From Flavobacteriales bacterium (GTDB taxonomy: Bacteria; Bacteroidota; Bacteroidia; Flavobacteriales_F; PHOS-HE28), in contig JADIYA010000019.1 in NCBI GenBank assembly GCA_016705545.1, forward strand, positions 51,530-115,529: a DNA stretch of 64,000 nt, in the 5' to 3' direction. Under the pieces are notes generated by a model, which did not search any database, was not told the origin of the DNA, and saw only the letters and a list, made by a program, of their open reading frames with translations. Each line of letters opens with the position of its first letter. Positions within the stretch are counted from its first letter, which is position 1. Below, in pieces: positions 44,345 through 53,111 of the stretch. A program made the translations under genes and the position numbers.

Positions 44345-46633
44345 ATGCCTTTCCATCGAATTCCTCCTTTACTCCTGCTTCTGCTGCTGCAGCTTCCGCG
44401 GTTCGCTGCTGGAACGCACGCACAAACCATCACCGGCACGGTGAAGGCCGCCGATTCCGGCGAGGTCCTGCCCGGAGCCAACATCTATTGGCTGGGCACG
44501 ACGCAGGGCACATCAGCCGATATGAACGGGGCCTTCACCATCGAATCGCCCGCGCAATGGCCGGCGAGCCTGGTCGCGTCCTTCGTTGGATACAAGCCGG
44601 ATACGCTCAAGCTGATGCAAGCACCGGCCGCCGCAATGACCTTCAAGCTGCGCTGGGCCGCGGCCATTGGTCCGTTTGAAGTGGTGGAGCGCACCCAGGG
44701 CACGCAGCTCAGCACGCGCAGCATCAACGCCACCGAACAGATCGGCCAGAAGGAGCTGAAGCGCGCCGCCTGCTGCGATCTCAGCGAGAGCTTCGAGACC
44801 AACGCCACGGTGGATGTGAACTACAGCGATGCGGTCTCCGGCACCAAGACCATCCGCATGCTCGGCCTCGATGGCAAGTACGCGCAGATGAGCCTCGAGA
44901 ACATCCCCTTCGTGCGCGGCCTCAGCACCAGCAGCGGCCTCACGCTCATTCCCGGCACCTGGATCAAGGACATCAACCTGAGCAAGGGCGCAGGCACCGC
45001 GGTGAACGGTCCGAATGCAATGACGGGGCAGATCGACCTCTGCCTGCTCAATCCGCTGGATGAGCCGCCGCTCTTCGTGAACCTCTATGGCAACAGCCAA
45101 GGGCGCATGGAAGCCAACGTCCATGCCGCGCAGCGTACCGGTGCCAACAGCGCGAACCTGCTGCTCGTGCATGGCAACTGGTTCGATCGGGCCATGGACC
45201 AGAACAGCGATGGGCTGCTCGACATGCCGCGCACCAAACGCGTGAATGTCATGAACCGGTGGATGCACCTCGGCGAGCGCAAGAGCGGGCAGTTCACCGT
45301 GCGCGCCGTGCATGACGAGCGCGTGGGCGGGCAGGATGCGATGCATGCTGCTGACAATGGGCACGCGCATCACGGCATGGGGCTGTACCGCATCGATGTG
45401 CTCAACCGCATGCTCGATGGCATCGCGAAGCATGGCTGGGTGTTCAAGGGCGATGCGAGCAAGAGCATCGGTTTGATCGCGAGCGGGCGCTGGCACGAAT
45501 CGAATTCGACCTATGGGCTGCGCAGCTACGCAGGCGAGCAGCGCAGTGCGTACGCCAGCGCCGTGTACCAGCAATTGTTGCGCGATGGCAACGACCAGGT
45601 CAAGGCCGGCCTGAGCTTCCAGTACGACGATTACGATGAGCGCTTCGCGAGTCTGCGCCATGATGCGCCCACCGACACACTCCAATACCTCGACCTGGGC
45701 CGCACCGAGCGAATGCCGGGGGCCTTCGCGGAGCACACCTTGAAGCGCGAGCGTCTCACCGTGGTGAGCGGACTGCGCTTCGACGCGAACGACCGATTCG
45801 GCAACGTGCTCAGCCCACGGGTGCATGCGAAGTACGACGTGAACCCGCTCACCGTGCTGCGCGCCAGCATCGGGCATGGCTTCCGCACCGCGAACCCACT
45901 GGTGGAGAACGCCGCCGTGATGGCGAGCTCGCGCTACATCGCGCTGGAAGGAACGCTCGGCATGGAACGCGCCTGGAACTTCGGCGCCAGCGCGCTGCGC
46001 AAATTCAAATGGCTCGACCGCAAATGGGCCATCGGAATCGACGCCTATCACACGCGCTTCACGCAGCAGGTGATCGCCGACATGGACCGCGACCCGCTCA
46101 CCCTCGCGCTCTACATGCTCGACGGGCAATCGTTCGCCAACAGCGTGCTCACCGATGTGCAGGTGGATCTATCGCGCGCCTTCCAGCTGAAGCTGAGCCA
46201 TCGCTGGTACGAGGTGCGCTCCACCTACGATGGCCGCTTGCTCGAACGCCCCTTCACGCCCAGCCACCGCGGCCTCATCGACCTGGCGTTCACCAGCCCT
46301 GCCGAGCATTGGCGATTCGACATCAACTTGAATCTCTTCGGCGAAGGCCGCCTGCCCGGCACGCGCCCGAACCCCACCGAAGAGCTGCGCTTCCCGGAGC
46401 GCTCGCCCGCCTTCGCCACCTTGCACGCGCAGCTCACCTATTCCACAGGCGCGCTCGAGATCTACCTCGGCGGCGAGAACCTCACCAGTACCCTGCAGCA
46501 GCAGCAAGTCATCGCACCGGATGACCCCTATGGCCCGTACTTTGACGCCAGCCTGATCTGGGGCCCCACGAACAAAGCCATGCTCTATGGCGGGCTCCGC
46601 TACTCCATCAAACGCAACACCAAGCAACCATGA
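44345..46633 (+). CDS. TonB-dependent receptor, probable metal (copper-type) importer
   Basis: 762 residues from ATG 44345. Signal peptide (PLLLLLLLQLPRFAAGTHAQ), a carboxypeptidase-regulatory-like (CarbopepD_reg) domain (ITGTVKAADSGEVLPGANIYWLGTTQGTSADMNG), a plug domain (LKRAACCDLSESFETNATVDVNYSDAVSGTKTIRMLGLDGKYAQ) and a 22-stranded-type barrel to the C-terminus. A His-rich loop (DNGHAHHGMG) faces the outside in the barrel. It overlaps the HMA gene by 4 bp and follows the HYC_CC_PP-like gene, so the three probably take up a thiophilic metal across the outer membrane with TonB energy. The metal itself is inferred from context. Confidence 0.9.
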   Translation: MPFHRIPPLLLLLLLQLPRFAAGTHAQTITGTVKAADSGEVLPGANIYWLGTTQGTSADMNGAFTIESPAQWPASLVASFVGYKPDTLKLMQAPAAAMTFKLRWAAAIGPFEVVERTQGTQLSTRSINATEQIGQKELKRAACCDLSESFETNATVDVNYSDAVSGTKTIRMLGLDGKYAQMSLENIPFVRGLSTSSGLTLIPGTWIKDINLSKGAGTAVNGPNAMTGQIDLCLLNPLDEPPLFVNLYGNSQGRMEANVHAAQRTGANSANLLLVHGNWFDRAMDQNSDGLLDMPRTKRVNVMNRWMHLGERKSGQFTVRAVHDERVGGQDAMHAADNGHAHHGMGLYRIDVLNRMLDGIAKHGWVFKGDASKSIGLIASGRWHESNSTYGLRSYAGEQRSAYASAVYQQLLRDGNDQVKAGLSFQYDDYDERFASLRHDAPTDTLQYLDLGRTERMPGAFAEHTLKRERLTVVSGLRFDANDRFGNVLSPRVHAKYDVNPLTVLRASIGHGFRTANPLVENAAVMASSRYIALEGTLGMERAWNFGASALRKFKWLDRKWAIGIDAYHTRFTQQVIADMDRDPLTLALYMLDGQSFANSVLTDVQVDLSRAFQLKLSHRWYEVRSTYDGRLLERPFTPSHRGLIDLAFTSPAEHWRFDINLNLFGEGRLPGTRPNPTEELRFPERSPAFATLHAQLTYSTGALEIYLGGENLTSTLQQQQVIAPDDPYGPYFDASLIWGPTNKAMLYGGLRYSIKRNTKQP

Positions 46634-46971
46634 GAACCCTGTTCATCGCGCTCGCCCTGCTCCTTGCGGGGATCGCCAGCGCGCAGAAGAAGTCCGAGCA
46701 CCTCGACATCGTGAGCAGCACCGTCTGCGACATGTGCAAAGAGACCATCGAGAAAGAGATGATCTACGAGAAGGGCGTGAAGAAGGTGAGCGTGGACCTC
46801 GCCACGAGCACGGTGCATGTGGAGTACGATGCGAAGAAGAATTCGCCCGAGAAGCTCCGCGCCGCGCTGATCACGCTCGGCTACGCTGCGGATGGCACGC
46901 CCGGCGATCCCAAAGCCTTCGAAAAGCTGCCTGCTTGCTGCCAGAAGGAAGGGTGCGGGAAGTTGCCCTGA
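46630..46971 (+). CDS. periplasmic heavy-metal-associated (HMA) domain protein
   Basis: 113 residues: signal peptide (MRTLFIALALLLAGIASAQ) and an HMA/CopZ-like ferredoxin fold with VCDMCKETIEKEM, Cys33 and Cys36 being the CxxC metal site, and LRAALITLGYAADG at the end of the fold. The extra C-terminal CCQKEGCGK adds three cysteines. It likely carries Cu(I) or a similar soft metal in the periplasm after the TonB receptor, with which it overlaps. Confidence 0.9.
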   Translation: MRTLFIALALLLAGIASAQKKSEHLDIVSSTVCDMCKETIEKEMIYEKGVKKVSVDLATSTVHVEYDAKKNSPEKLRAALITLGYAADGTPGDPKAFEKLPACCQKEGCGKLP

Positions 46972-46977
46972 GCGCAG

Positions 46978-47023
46978 GTCGCAGGTTGAGCGGGTCCAGG
47001 GTTGTAGGTTGCACCACAAGCCA
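46978..47023. repeat. GGTTG-type intergenic tract
   Basis: The gap before the gamma-CA-like gene contains CAGGTTGAG and GGTTGTAGGTTGCA units, the reverse sense of the CAACC tracts at 6.3, 16.8 and 50.0 kb. It is the only notable content of this 65-bp gap. Confidence 0.45.
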
Positions 47024-47036
47024 TCAACACCCAAAC

Positions 47037-47555
47037 ATGCCATTGATCCGATCCGTACGCGGTTGCAACCCGAAATTGGGCAACGATTGCTTCTTGGCCG
47101 AGACCGCCGTGGTGATCGGCGATACCGTGATGGGCGATGGCTGCAGCGTGTGGTACAACGCCGTGGTGCGCGGCGATGTGAATAGCATCCGCATCGGCCA
47201 CCGCGTGAACATCCAGGACGGCGCGGTGCTGCATTGCACCTATGAGAAGTGCGGCCTCAGCATCGGCAACGACGTGAGCATCGGTCACAACGCCATCGTC
47301 CACGGCTGCACGGTGCACGACAAGGTGCTGATCGGCATGGGCGCCATCGTCATGGATCTGGCAGTGATCGGCAGCGGCAGCGTGATCGCCGCTGGCGCCG
47401 TGGTGACGCAGGGCACCGTGGTGGAGCCCGGCAGCCTCATGGCCGGCGTGCCCGCCAAGCGAATCGGGCCCGTAAGCGCTGATCTCTCGCAGAACGAAAT
47501 CGAGCGCATCGCACGCAATTACGGCATGTATGCGGGCTGGTTCAAGGAAGGCTGA
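47037..47555 (+). CDS. gamma-carbonic anhydrase family protein (left-handed beta-helix)
   Basis: 172 residues from ATG 47037. A left-handed parallel beta-helix with hexapeptide repeats (VVIGDTVMGDGCSVWYNAVVRGDVNSIRIG, VNIQDGAVLHC, VSIGHNAIVHGC, GAIVMDLAVIGSGSVIAAGAVV) and a C-terminal helix. Metal His residues occur in the repeats (LHC, GHNAIVHG). Members of this family may or may not have CA activity; many bacterial ones are of unknown role. The open frame extends upstream to 46587 through the HMA gene without homology, so 47037 is chosen. Confidence 0.9.
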   Translation: MPLIRSVRGCNPKLGNDCFLAETAVVIGDTVMGDGCSVWYNAVVRGDVNSIRIGHRVNIQDGAVLHCTYEKCGLSIGNDVSIGHNAIVHGCTVHDKVLIGMGAIVMDLAVIGSGSVIAAGAVVTQGTVVEPGSLMAGVPAKRIGPVSADLSQNEIERIARNYGMYAGWFKEG

Positions 47556-48440
47556 TCACGCCGCGCCGCTGCGCGGATCGAGACCCCAATTGAGTTTCTC
47601 GCGCAGGGTGCGCAGGAAATCGTGGCCCTCGAGCTGCGCCATCTTCACGGTGAATGGCGCACGGCGGATGGTGACGGTGGCGCGTCCATCGATGGTATGG
47701 CCGCGCGCATCGAGGTTCAGCAAGCAGCGATCGCCGCGCGCCTCCAGTTCCAAGCGGATCGTATAGTGGTCCGGCACCACGAAGGGCCGCACATTCAGGT
47801 TGTGCGGCGAGATGGGATTGATCACCAGCGCATCGCTCGTGGGATACAGGATGGGCCCGCCGCAACTGAGCGAATAGGCGGTGCTGCCGGTGGGCGTGGC
47901 AATGATGAGGCCATCGCTCCAATAGGTGTTCAGGTAATCGTCGCCGAGGAAGACACGCACGCTGATCATGCTGCTGGTGTCGCGCTTATGGATGCTGACC
48001 TCGTTGAGCGCGAAGTCATTCGTGCCGAGCAGTTCTCCATGACCGGTCACCTGCAGGAGCGTCCGGTCCTGCAGCGCGTACCGTCCCAGCTTCAGCGCAG
48101 CGAGTGCGGCATCCATGTCCTCGTGACGGACGTTGCTCAAGAATCCGAGGCGACCGAGGTTGATGCCGATCACGGGAATCCCGGATCGGCCCAGCAGCGC
48201 CACCGTATCGAGCAAGGTGCCATCGCCACCGAGGCTGATGCAGAGGTCGATGTCCTGCCGCGCTGGATCGGTTTCGGTCAGCACGGCATCGGTCACGGGC
48301 ACATCGCAGGCCGAGAGCCATTCTGCCAGCGATCGCGTGAGCACGGGAGTGATGCCAGCGCGGTGCATGCGCCCGAGGGCCTCGGCCAGCACCGGTGCCA
48401 TGCCGCGCTCCATATCGCGTCCGTGTACTGCTGAGCGCAT
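47556..48440 (-). CDS. nadK: NAD kinase
   Basis: 294 residues. It phosphorylates NAD+ to NADP+. Motifs are LCISLGGDGTLLDTVALLG (GGDG nucleotide site), IPVIGINLGRLGFLSN, LNEVSIHKRDTSSM, SDGLIIATPTGSTAYSLSCGGPIL and NPISPHNLNVRPFVV. The first gene stop and the convergent gamma-CA stop abut with no spacing. It follows the BamA-like gene by 3 bp, forming the leftward CBS - BamA-like - nadK unit. Confidence 0.94.
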   Translation of the reverse strand: MRSAVHGRDMERGMAPVLAEALGRMHRAGITPVLTRSLAEWLSACDVPVTDAVLTETDPARQDIDLCISLGGDGTLLDTVALLGRSGIPVIGINLGRLGFLSNVRHEDMDAALAALKLGRYALQDRTLLQVTGHGELLGTNDFALNEVSIHKRDTSSMISVRVFLGDDYLNTYWSDGLIIATPTGSTAYSLSCGGPILYPTSDALVINPISPHNLNVRPFVVPDHYTIRLELEARGDRCLLNLDARGHTIDGRATVTIRRAPFTVKMAQLEGHDFLRTLREKLNWGLDPRSGAA

Positions 48441-48443
48441 CGT

Positions 48444-49844
48444 TCAGAAGGGTTGCGAGAAATGTAGGAAGAAGCCGTGTTCGCCCAGCGCATTGAGCGT
48501 GTATTCGGTGCGCACCACTTGGTCGTAGCTGGTCACCAGGTCAAGGCCGATGCCGTAGCCGCTCATCCACTGGCCGGCGAGGAAGTTGGCATCGGCGTAT
48601 CGGCTGTCCCACACGCGGCCTGCATCCGCGAACACGTTCAGGTATACGGCGAAGTAGAGCGAGCGGAAGGCTTCCGCAGGCATGAACTCCGCGCGCTGGT
48701 TGCGCGGCCTGACGAGCTGGAACACGGCGTTGGCCTTGCCAAGGGTGAAGTGCTCGCCATCGATCACGTAGTACTCATAGCCACGCACGAAGTGCCCATA
48801 ACCGAGTCCCTCTTGCGCGTAATAGGGAGGCGTGCCCCAGGTGTGCTTGCCGCGCACGCCGAGGGCGAGGGTGATGGGGTCACTGAGCTTCCACCATTTC
48901 TTCACCGTGGCGTACGCCGTGGTGACGTCGGGTGCATTATCGCTGAGCAGGCCCAGCCCGAGGCGATCGATGCGTGCTTCGGCATAGTGGCCCGCGCGCG
49001 GATAGATGCGCAGGTCGCGGCGATCCCACGTGAAGCCATAACCGAGGGATAAGTAGCGCGCGGAGGAGGCATCGCCGTTGAAATAGTCGGAGGCTGTTGC
49101 GATCACGGTGTCGGCCACGCTGGCCTGTATGAAAGCCGCGCGCAGGAAATGGCGCACATCGTGGTTGCGTCGCAGGCTCAATTCCAGATCGGCCTTCTGC
49201 TCGTCGCGGTTGGGCCCATCGGAGCGGCGCAAGAGCACGCGCCGGTTGCCGGCGGTGCCGGCGGCGACCTCGGCCTGCTCGGTGTAATGCGCGCCGATGC
49301 TCAAGCCGAATCGCCCTTTGCGATCGACGCCCGGCACTTTATAACGCAGGCCGAACTGCCGCGTGTAGCCGAACTGGGCCTTGATGTACACCGTCTCGTT
49401 CCGCCCGCGGAAATTGTACTTGTAGAGATAGGCGCCATAATTCACGCGATCGGGATCCCGGTCGAAGGTGCGCCACCAGGTGTTGAAATTGGGATCGGCG
49501 AGCTGGAAGATCGGCGAGGGCCAGATGGTCCATCGCTCATGCACCGTCACCTCCACCATGGCCTGCTGCAGATCGAGGTACAGCGGCAGCACGGTGACCG
49601 TGTTGAAGAGCCCCGTGTTCATGAGGTTCTGGCGGCTGCGCTCCATGCGATCCGTGAGCACCGTGGCCTCCAGCGTGTCGCTTTCCTGCACCAGCATCTC
49701 GCGGAGGATGATCCGGTCCTTGGTGGCTTTGTTGCCGTTGATCGCGATGCCGACCACTATGACCCGTTGCGGCGGCGCGGCCTGCCCCACGGCAACGACT
49801 GCGGTTAGGCAGAGGGCGCATAGCATGGCCGTGGCGCGCGTCAT
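48444..49844 (-). CDS. BamA/TamA-like outer membrane protein with one POTRA-like module
   Basis: 466 residues from ATG 49844. Signal peptide (MTRATAMLCALCLTAVVAVGQA), a POTRA-like region (VIVVGIAINGNKATKDRIILREM ... LMNTGLFNTVTVLP) and a beta-barrel with GYGFTWDRRDLRIYPRAGHYAEARIDRL, the BamA-family barrel repeat, and LNVFADAGRVWDSRY. The protein is shorter than BamA (about 800) and appears to have one POTRA. It may assist outer membrane protein insertion or secretion. It is 3 bp before nadK. The upstream extension to 50000 lies in the leader. Confidence 0.83.
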   Translation of the reverse strand: MTRATAMLCALCLTAVVAVGQAAPPQRVIVVGIAINGNKATKDRIILREMLVQESDTLEATVLTDRMERSRQNLMNTGLFNTVTVLPLYLDLQQAMVEVTVHERWTIWPSPIFQLADPNFNTWWRTFDRDPDRVNYGAYLYKYNFRGRNETVYIKAQFGYTRQFGLRYKVPGVDRKGRFGLSIGAHYTEQAEVAAGTAGNRRVLLRRSDGPNRDEQKADLELSLRRNHDVRHFLRAAFIQASVADTVIATASDYFNGDASSARYLSLGYGFTWDRRDLRIYPRAGHYAEARIDRLGLGLLSDNAPDVTTAYATVKKWWKLSDPITLALGVRGKHTWGTPPYYAQEGLGYGHFVRGYEYYVIDGEHFTLGKANAVFQLVRPRNQRAEFMPAEAFRSLYFAVYLNVFADAGRVWDSRYADANFLAGQWMSGYGIGLDLVTSYDQVVRTEYTLNALGEHGFFLHFSQPF

Positions 49845-49960
49845 GGCGGCGAAGATGGGGCGACTTGCATTGGCTGGCCGGGGCTTGCTGGGTGAACCCG
49901 ATGCCGGTCGCGGGCTGAACTCGCTGCCCATGAATCCCAAGAGCAGGTCGCGGAAGTGGA

Positions 49961-50000
49961 AACCCTCAACCAACCCCAACCACCGATCCTCAACCTTCAA
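49961..50000. repeat. CAACC-rich intergenic tract
   Basis: The gap between the BamA-like gene and the CBS gene ends with CCCTCAACC, CAACCCCAACC and CTCAACCTTC units. It is the densest copy of the dispersed CAACC family in the window. Confidence 0.5.
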
Positions 50001-50659
50001 AGATTAATGTACCTCATCAGCTCATCGAAGCGGCCGCGGAGGTCCTCGTGGAGCTTGCTGCCCTGATAGGTGCTCTTCACGAAGTACTCGTACCGCTCGA
50101 AGCTGCGCAGCACATCGCTGATGTCCTCGCGGTTGATCTTCAGCGTGACCTCTACGCGGGTGGAATCGGGCAGCGTGTGGGTGTGAACGCTCAGCACCTT
50201 GCAGTCATTCGATTCCACCAAGCGGGCGATCTCGAAGAGGCTGTAGTCCTGTTGGTTCATCTCGAGCACCACGATGCTGCCCGGCTCGTGGATGTTGGTG
50301 ACCTGCGCGAGCCGCTTGAGCGCTTCGTGCTCGGTGATGGCACCTTGGTACACGCCCATGTCGTCGAGCACGGGCACCACGGTGAGGCCACGCTCGCTGA
50401 AGAGCTTCATCACCTCATAGATGTGCTGTCCCCCGCGCGCGAAGGGGATCTCCACGCTGTCCATCACGCTCGCTACCGTGGCGCGCGAATCGTTGCGGTC
50501 CACCAGTTCCTGGTCCTTCACGATGCCCACGAGCCTGCGCCCCTCCACCACCGGCAGGTGGCTCACCTTGAACTCCTCCATCCAATCCATGGCGCGGCTC
50601 ACATCGTCCTGAGGACGGAGCGGCGGGATGTCGGCGGTGATGAGGTCGATGGCGTGCAT
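49997..50659 (-). CDS. CBS-domain pair protein with C-terminal ACT-like domain
   Basis: 220 residues. Two CBS motifs: LITADIPPLRPQDDVSRAMDWM with SHLPVVEGRRLVGIVKDQEL, and FARGGQHIYEVMKLF with TVVPVLDDMGVYQGAITE. A C-terminal domain (SIVVLEMNQQDYSLFEIARLVESNDCKVLSVHTHTL) looks like an ACT fold. CBS pairs bind adenosyl ligands, so the protein may sense adenylate levels. It is divergent from pdxJ across a short gap, and its mRNA continues into the BamA-like and nadK genes. Confidence 0.87.
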   Translation of the reverse strand: MHAIDLITADIPPLRPQDDVSRAMDWMEEFKVSHLPVVEGRRLVGIVKDQELVDRNDSRATVASVMDSVEIPFARGGQHIYEVMKLFSERGLTVVPVLDDMGVYQGAITEHEALKRLAQVTNIHEPGSIVVLEMNQQDYSLFEIARLVESNDCKVLSVHTHTLPDSTRVEVTLKINREDISDVLRSFERYEYFVKSTYQGSKLHEDLRGRFDELMRYINL

Positions 50660-50687
50660 GTTCTCGAAGAGCGGGGGGGCGGGCCTC

Positions 50688-50695
50688 TACTTTTG
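50688..50695 (+). promoter_or_regulatory. candidate -7 box (TACTTTTG) for pdxJ
   Basis: TACTTTTG fits TAnnTTTG exactly. It lies about 40 bp before the pdxJ start region and in the narrow gap divergent from the CBS gene. This is one of the two best promoter matches in the window. Confidence 0.6.
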
Positions 50696-50734
50696 CGCAC
50701 CCGTAAGCGGGCGGACCAAAGTAAAGGCAGCGAG

Positions 50735-51448
50735 CTGACGCGACTGAGCGTGAACATCAACAAGCTGGCCACCTTGCGCAATGCGCGGGGCGGCAACAAT
50801 CCCGATGTGCTGCGCTGGGCGGTCGATATCCAGCGATTCGGCGCACAAGGGATCACGGTGCATCCGCGGCCCGATGAGCGGCACATCCGCCGTGCCGATG
50901 CCCTCGAACTCCGAGCGCTGGTGACCACCGAGTACAACATCGAGGGCTATCCGAGCGACGACTTCATCGCGCTGGTGCTGGCATGCCGACCCGACCAAGT
51001 GACGCTGGTGCCTGATCCGCCGGGCGTGCTCACCAGCAATGCGGGGTGGGACGCACGCGGCCAGAAAGCACTGCTGCGCGAGGTGATCGCCCGGTTCAAG
51101 GCCGAAGGCATCCGCACATCCATCTTCATGGAGACGGACCTGGAACTGATCGCGCACGCCGCCGAAACCGGAGCGGACCGGATTGAATTGTACACGGAGC
51201 CCTACGCCGCGCAGTATGCCCATGATCGCTCAGCGGCGGCTGCGCCGTTCGCCGAAGCAGCGCTCAGGGCAAAGGAATTCGGGCTTGCCGTGAATGCGGG
51301 CCATGACCTCAGTTTGGGGAACCTCGCTTGGTTCGTGCAGCAGGTGCCCGCAGTGCAGGAGGTCTCCATAGGCCACGCGCTGATCTGCGATGCGCTCACC
51401 TTCGGTATGGAGAACACGGTGCAACTCTACCTGCGCGAGCTGCGATGA
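50735..51448 (+). CDS. pdxJ: pyridoxine 5'-phosphate synthase
   Basis: PdxJ joins 3-amino-2-oxopropyl phosphate and deoxyxylulose 5-phosphate to make PNP, the final scaffold of vitamin B6. The TIM barrel is marked by LSVNINKLATLRNARGGNNPDV, GITVHPRPDERHI, TTEYNIEGYPSDDF, VTLVPDPPGVLTSNAGWD, FMETDLELI, ELYTEPYAA, LAVNAGHDLSLGNL and SIGHALICDALTFGME. There is no ATG at the start: the family N-terminus MTRLSVNINK aligns with CTG at 50735, while GTG at 50750 gives a form shorter by five residues. The stop overlaps the hydrolase start by 4 bp. Confidence 0.9.
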   Translation: MTRLSVNINKLATLRNARGGNNPDVLRWAVDIQRFGAQGITVHPRPDERHIRRADALELRALVTTEYNIEGYPSDDFIALVLACRPDQVTLVPDPPGVLTSNAGWDARGQKALLREVIARFKAEGIRTSIFMETDLELIAHAAETGADRIELYTEPYAAQYAHDRSAAAAPFAEAALRAKEFGLAVNAGHDLSLGNLAWFVQQVPAVQEVSIGHALICDALTFGMENTVQLYLRELR

Positions 51449-52257
51449 GCACGGTCGATCTGCATTACCGACGGCTTGGCGTGCCCGGAGCCACTCCCGT
51501 GGTGATCCTGCACGGCCTCTTCGGCACCAGCGACAATTGGGGCAGCATCGGCAAAGAGCTGAGCGAGCCCAACAACGGCGCAGCGCCGCTCGACGTGCTG
51601 CTCGTTGACCTGCGCGACCATGGCCGTTCGCCGCACACCGAAGGGACTTCGTATCCCGCCATGGCCGCCGATGTGCATGCGCTGGTCGCTGGCCTTGGGT
51701 TGAAGGACATCGTGCTCGTTGGCCACAGCATGGGCGGCAAGACTGCCATGCTCTTCGCGCAGCGCTGGCCCGAGCTGCTGAAGCACCTGGTGGTGATCGA
51801 TATCAGCCCGAAGGAGCATGCGAACAACCACGCGCACATCATCGAGGCCTTGCGCACCGCCGACCTCAGCCCCGGTCGCACGCGCAAGGACGTTGAGGCG
51901 CACATCGCGCAACGCGTGAAAGAGCCCGGTGTGGTGCAGTTCCTGTTGAAGAACCTCTATTGGAAGGATGAAGGGCAACTGAACTGGCGCATGAATGTGG
52001 AGGGCCTGCGGCGAGACCTCTATGCCATCCTCGCCTCCATTGGCCCAGAGACCGTGCGCGTACCCACGCTCTTCGTGCGCGGCGGCCAGAGCGACTATAT
52101 CCTGCGCGAGGACATCCCTGCCATAAAAGAGCAATTCGTGAACAGCCGGGTGGAGACCGTGCCCTTCGCCGGTCATTGGGTGCATGCGCAAGCCCCGGAT
52201 GAGGTGGTGGCATGGATCAGGAAGTGGCGGGGTGAGGAGGAGAGAAATGAAGAATGA
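51445..52257 (+). CDS. alpha/beta hydrolase (YbfF-like esterase)
   Basis: 270 residues from the ATG that overlaps pdxJ. Catalytic parts are VVILHGLFGTSDNW (oxyanion), VDLRDHGRSPHTEG, LVGHSMGGKTAM (nucleophile Ser, GxSxG) and VPFAGHWVHAQAPDEV (catalytic His). The acid is likely in LFVRGGQSDYI. It resembles the YbfF-type esterase family. The natural substrate is unknown; coupling to pdxJ is often seen in Bacteroidota but may be only co-expression. Confidence 0.88.
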   Translation: MSTVDLHYRRLGVPGATPVVILHGLFGTSDNWGSIGKELSEPNNGAAPLDVLLVDLRDHGRSPHTEGTSYPAMAADVHALVAGLGLKDIVLVGHSMGGKTAMLFAQRWPELLKHLVVIDISPKEHANNHAHIIEALRTADLSPGRTRKDVEAHIAQRVKEPGVVQFLLKNLYWKDEGQLNWRMNVEGLRRDLYAILASIGPETVRVPTLFVRGGQSDYILREDIPAIKEQFVNSRVETVPFAGHWVHAQAPDEVVAWIRKWRGEEERNEE

Positions 52258-52273
52258 AGGATGCAGAATGAAG
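52247..52273. repeat. GAATGAAG-type intergenic tract
   Basis: GAAATGAAGAATGAAGG followed by GCAGAATGAAGAATG, a near-tandem unit of GAATGAAG at the 3' end of the hydrolase gene. It matches the purine-rich tract at 24599-24630 in style. Confidence 0.4.
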
Positions 52274-52319
52274 AATGCTAAAGCGGCGATCCACTGAGCG
52301 AGGAGCCATTGAGGGCAAC

Positions 52320-53021
52320 ATGACCCTTCGTTGCGGACTGAATTTCCAGAAGACACGGCTCCCGTCGAAAGCGATCATCCGCGCTTCTTTCTGCTGGTCA
52401 CTTGCTGCTGCATGCGGCTCTTTCCTCTCCCACCATGTTCTTGCGCAGCAGGACACGATCTGGGTCACCTACAAAGCCGGCACGCAGCTGCGTGAAGGCG
52501 TGTACTTCGACTTCACGGCCTTCCGTCTGAATGCACCGTCGGTGGCACTCGCCCGCATCGCCGATGACCAAGGCATTGCGGTGACCGACCTGCGGGGCGC
52601 GCTCAGCCGCCTGCGCTACCGCACGGACAGCGGCACCGTGGAGACGATTCGAATGAGCCGCATCTGGGGCTTCAGTCAGCGCGGCGTGGTATACGTGGCG
52701 GCCGGGAACGGTTTCTACCGCATCGGGCAAATGGGCAGCCTGGCGCACATGGTGTATGAGCAGAGCTACCGCGACTGGGACCCCTGGATGTACGGTCCGG
52801 GCACGGTGAACCGAACAGTGCTCGTGCAACAGGTCATCGATATGGACACCGGCCGCGCACTGCCATTCACTGCAGTGGGCATGCGACTGGCGCTCCAGCA
52901 CGATCCGGTGCTGCTTGCGGAGTTCGATGCCTTGCCAAAGAAAGCGCGCAACAGCGATGAGGCGCTCTTCCGGTTCCTGCGGCTCTACAACGAACGGCAC
53001 CCCTTGCTGTTCCCGGAATGA
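52320..53021 (+). CDS. secreted hypothetical protein
   Basis: 233 residues from ATG 52320 (an in-frame ATG at 52275 is possible). A long N-terminal region with a hydrophobic core (ASFCWSLAAACGSFLSHHVLAQ) acts as signal peptide. The mature part contains VTYKAGTQLREGVYFDFTAF, GFSQRGVVYVAAGNGFYRIG and YNERHPLLFPE. No family is recognised; the repeated short beta motifs suggest a small periplasmic beta protein. No T9SS domain. Neighbours give no clue. Confidence 0.6.
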   Translation: MTLRCGLNFQKTRLPSKAIIRASFCWSLAAACGSFLSHHVLAQQDTIWVTYKAGTQLREGVYFDFTAFRLNAPSVALARIADDQGIAVTDLRGALSRLRYRTDSGTVETIRMSRIWGFSQRGVVYVAAGNGFYRIGQMGSLAHMVYEQSYRDWDPWMYGPGTVNRTVLVQQVIDMDTGRALPFTAVGMRLALQHDPVLLAEFDALPKKARNSDEALFRFLRLYNERHPLLFPE

Positions 53022-53111
53022 TCAACGGCTCAGAAGCCGTCACCTTCCCTTAACACCCGGCGCCCGGCACGGTCTTCGTCTGCCGCGACGCCTAGCTTCG
53101 CCGCCGCTATC

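Noticed and set aside
44513..46129. A 538-residue open frame on the minus strand
   Set aside because: Antisense to the TonB receptor, no homology.
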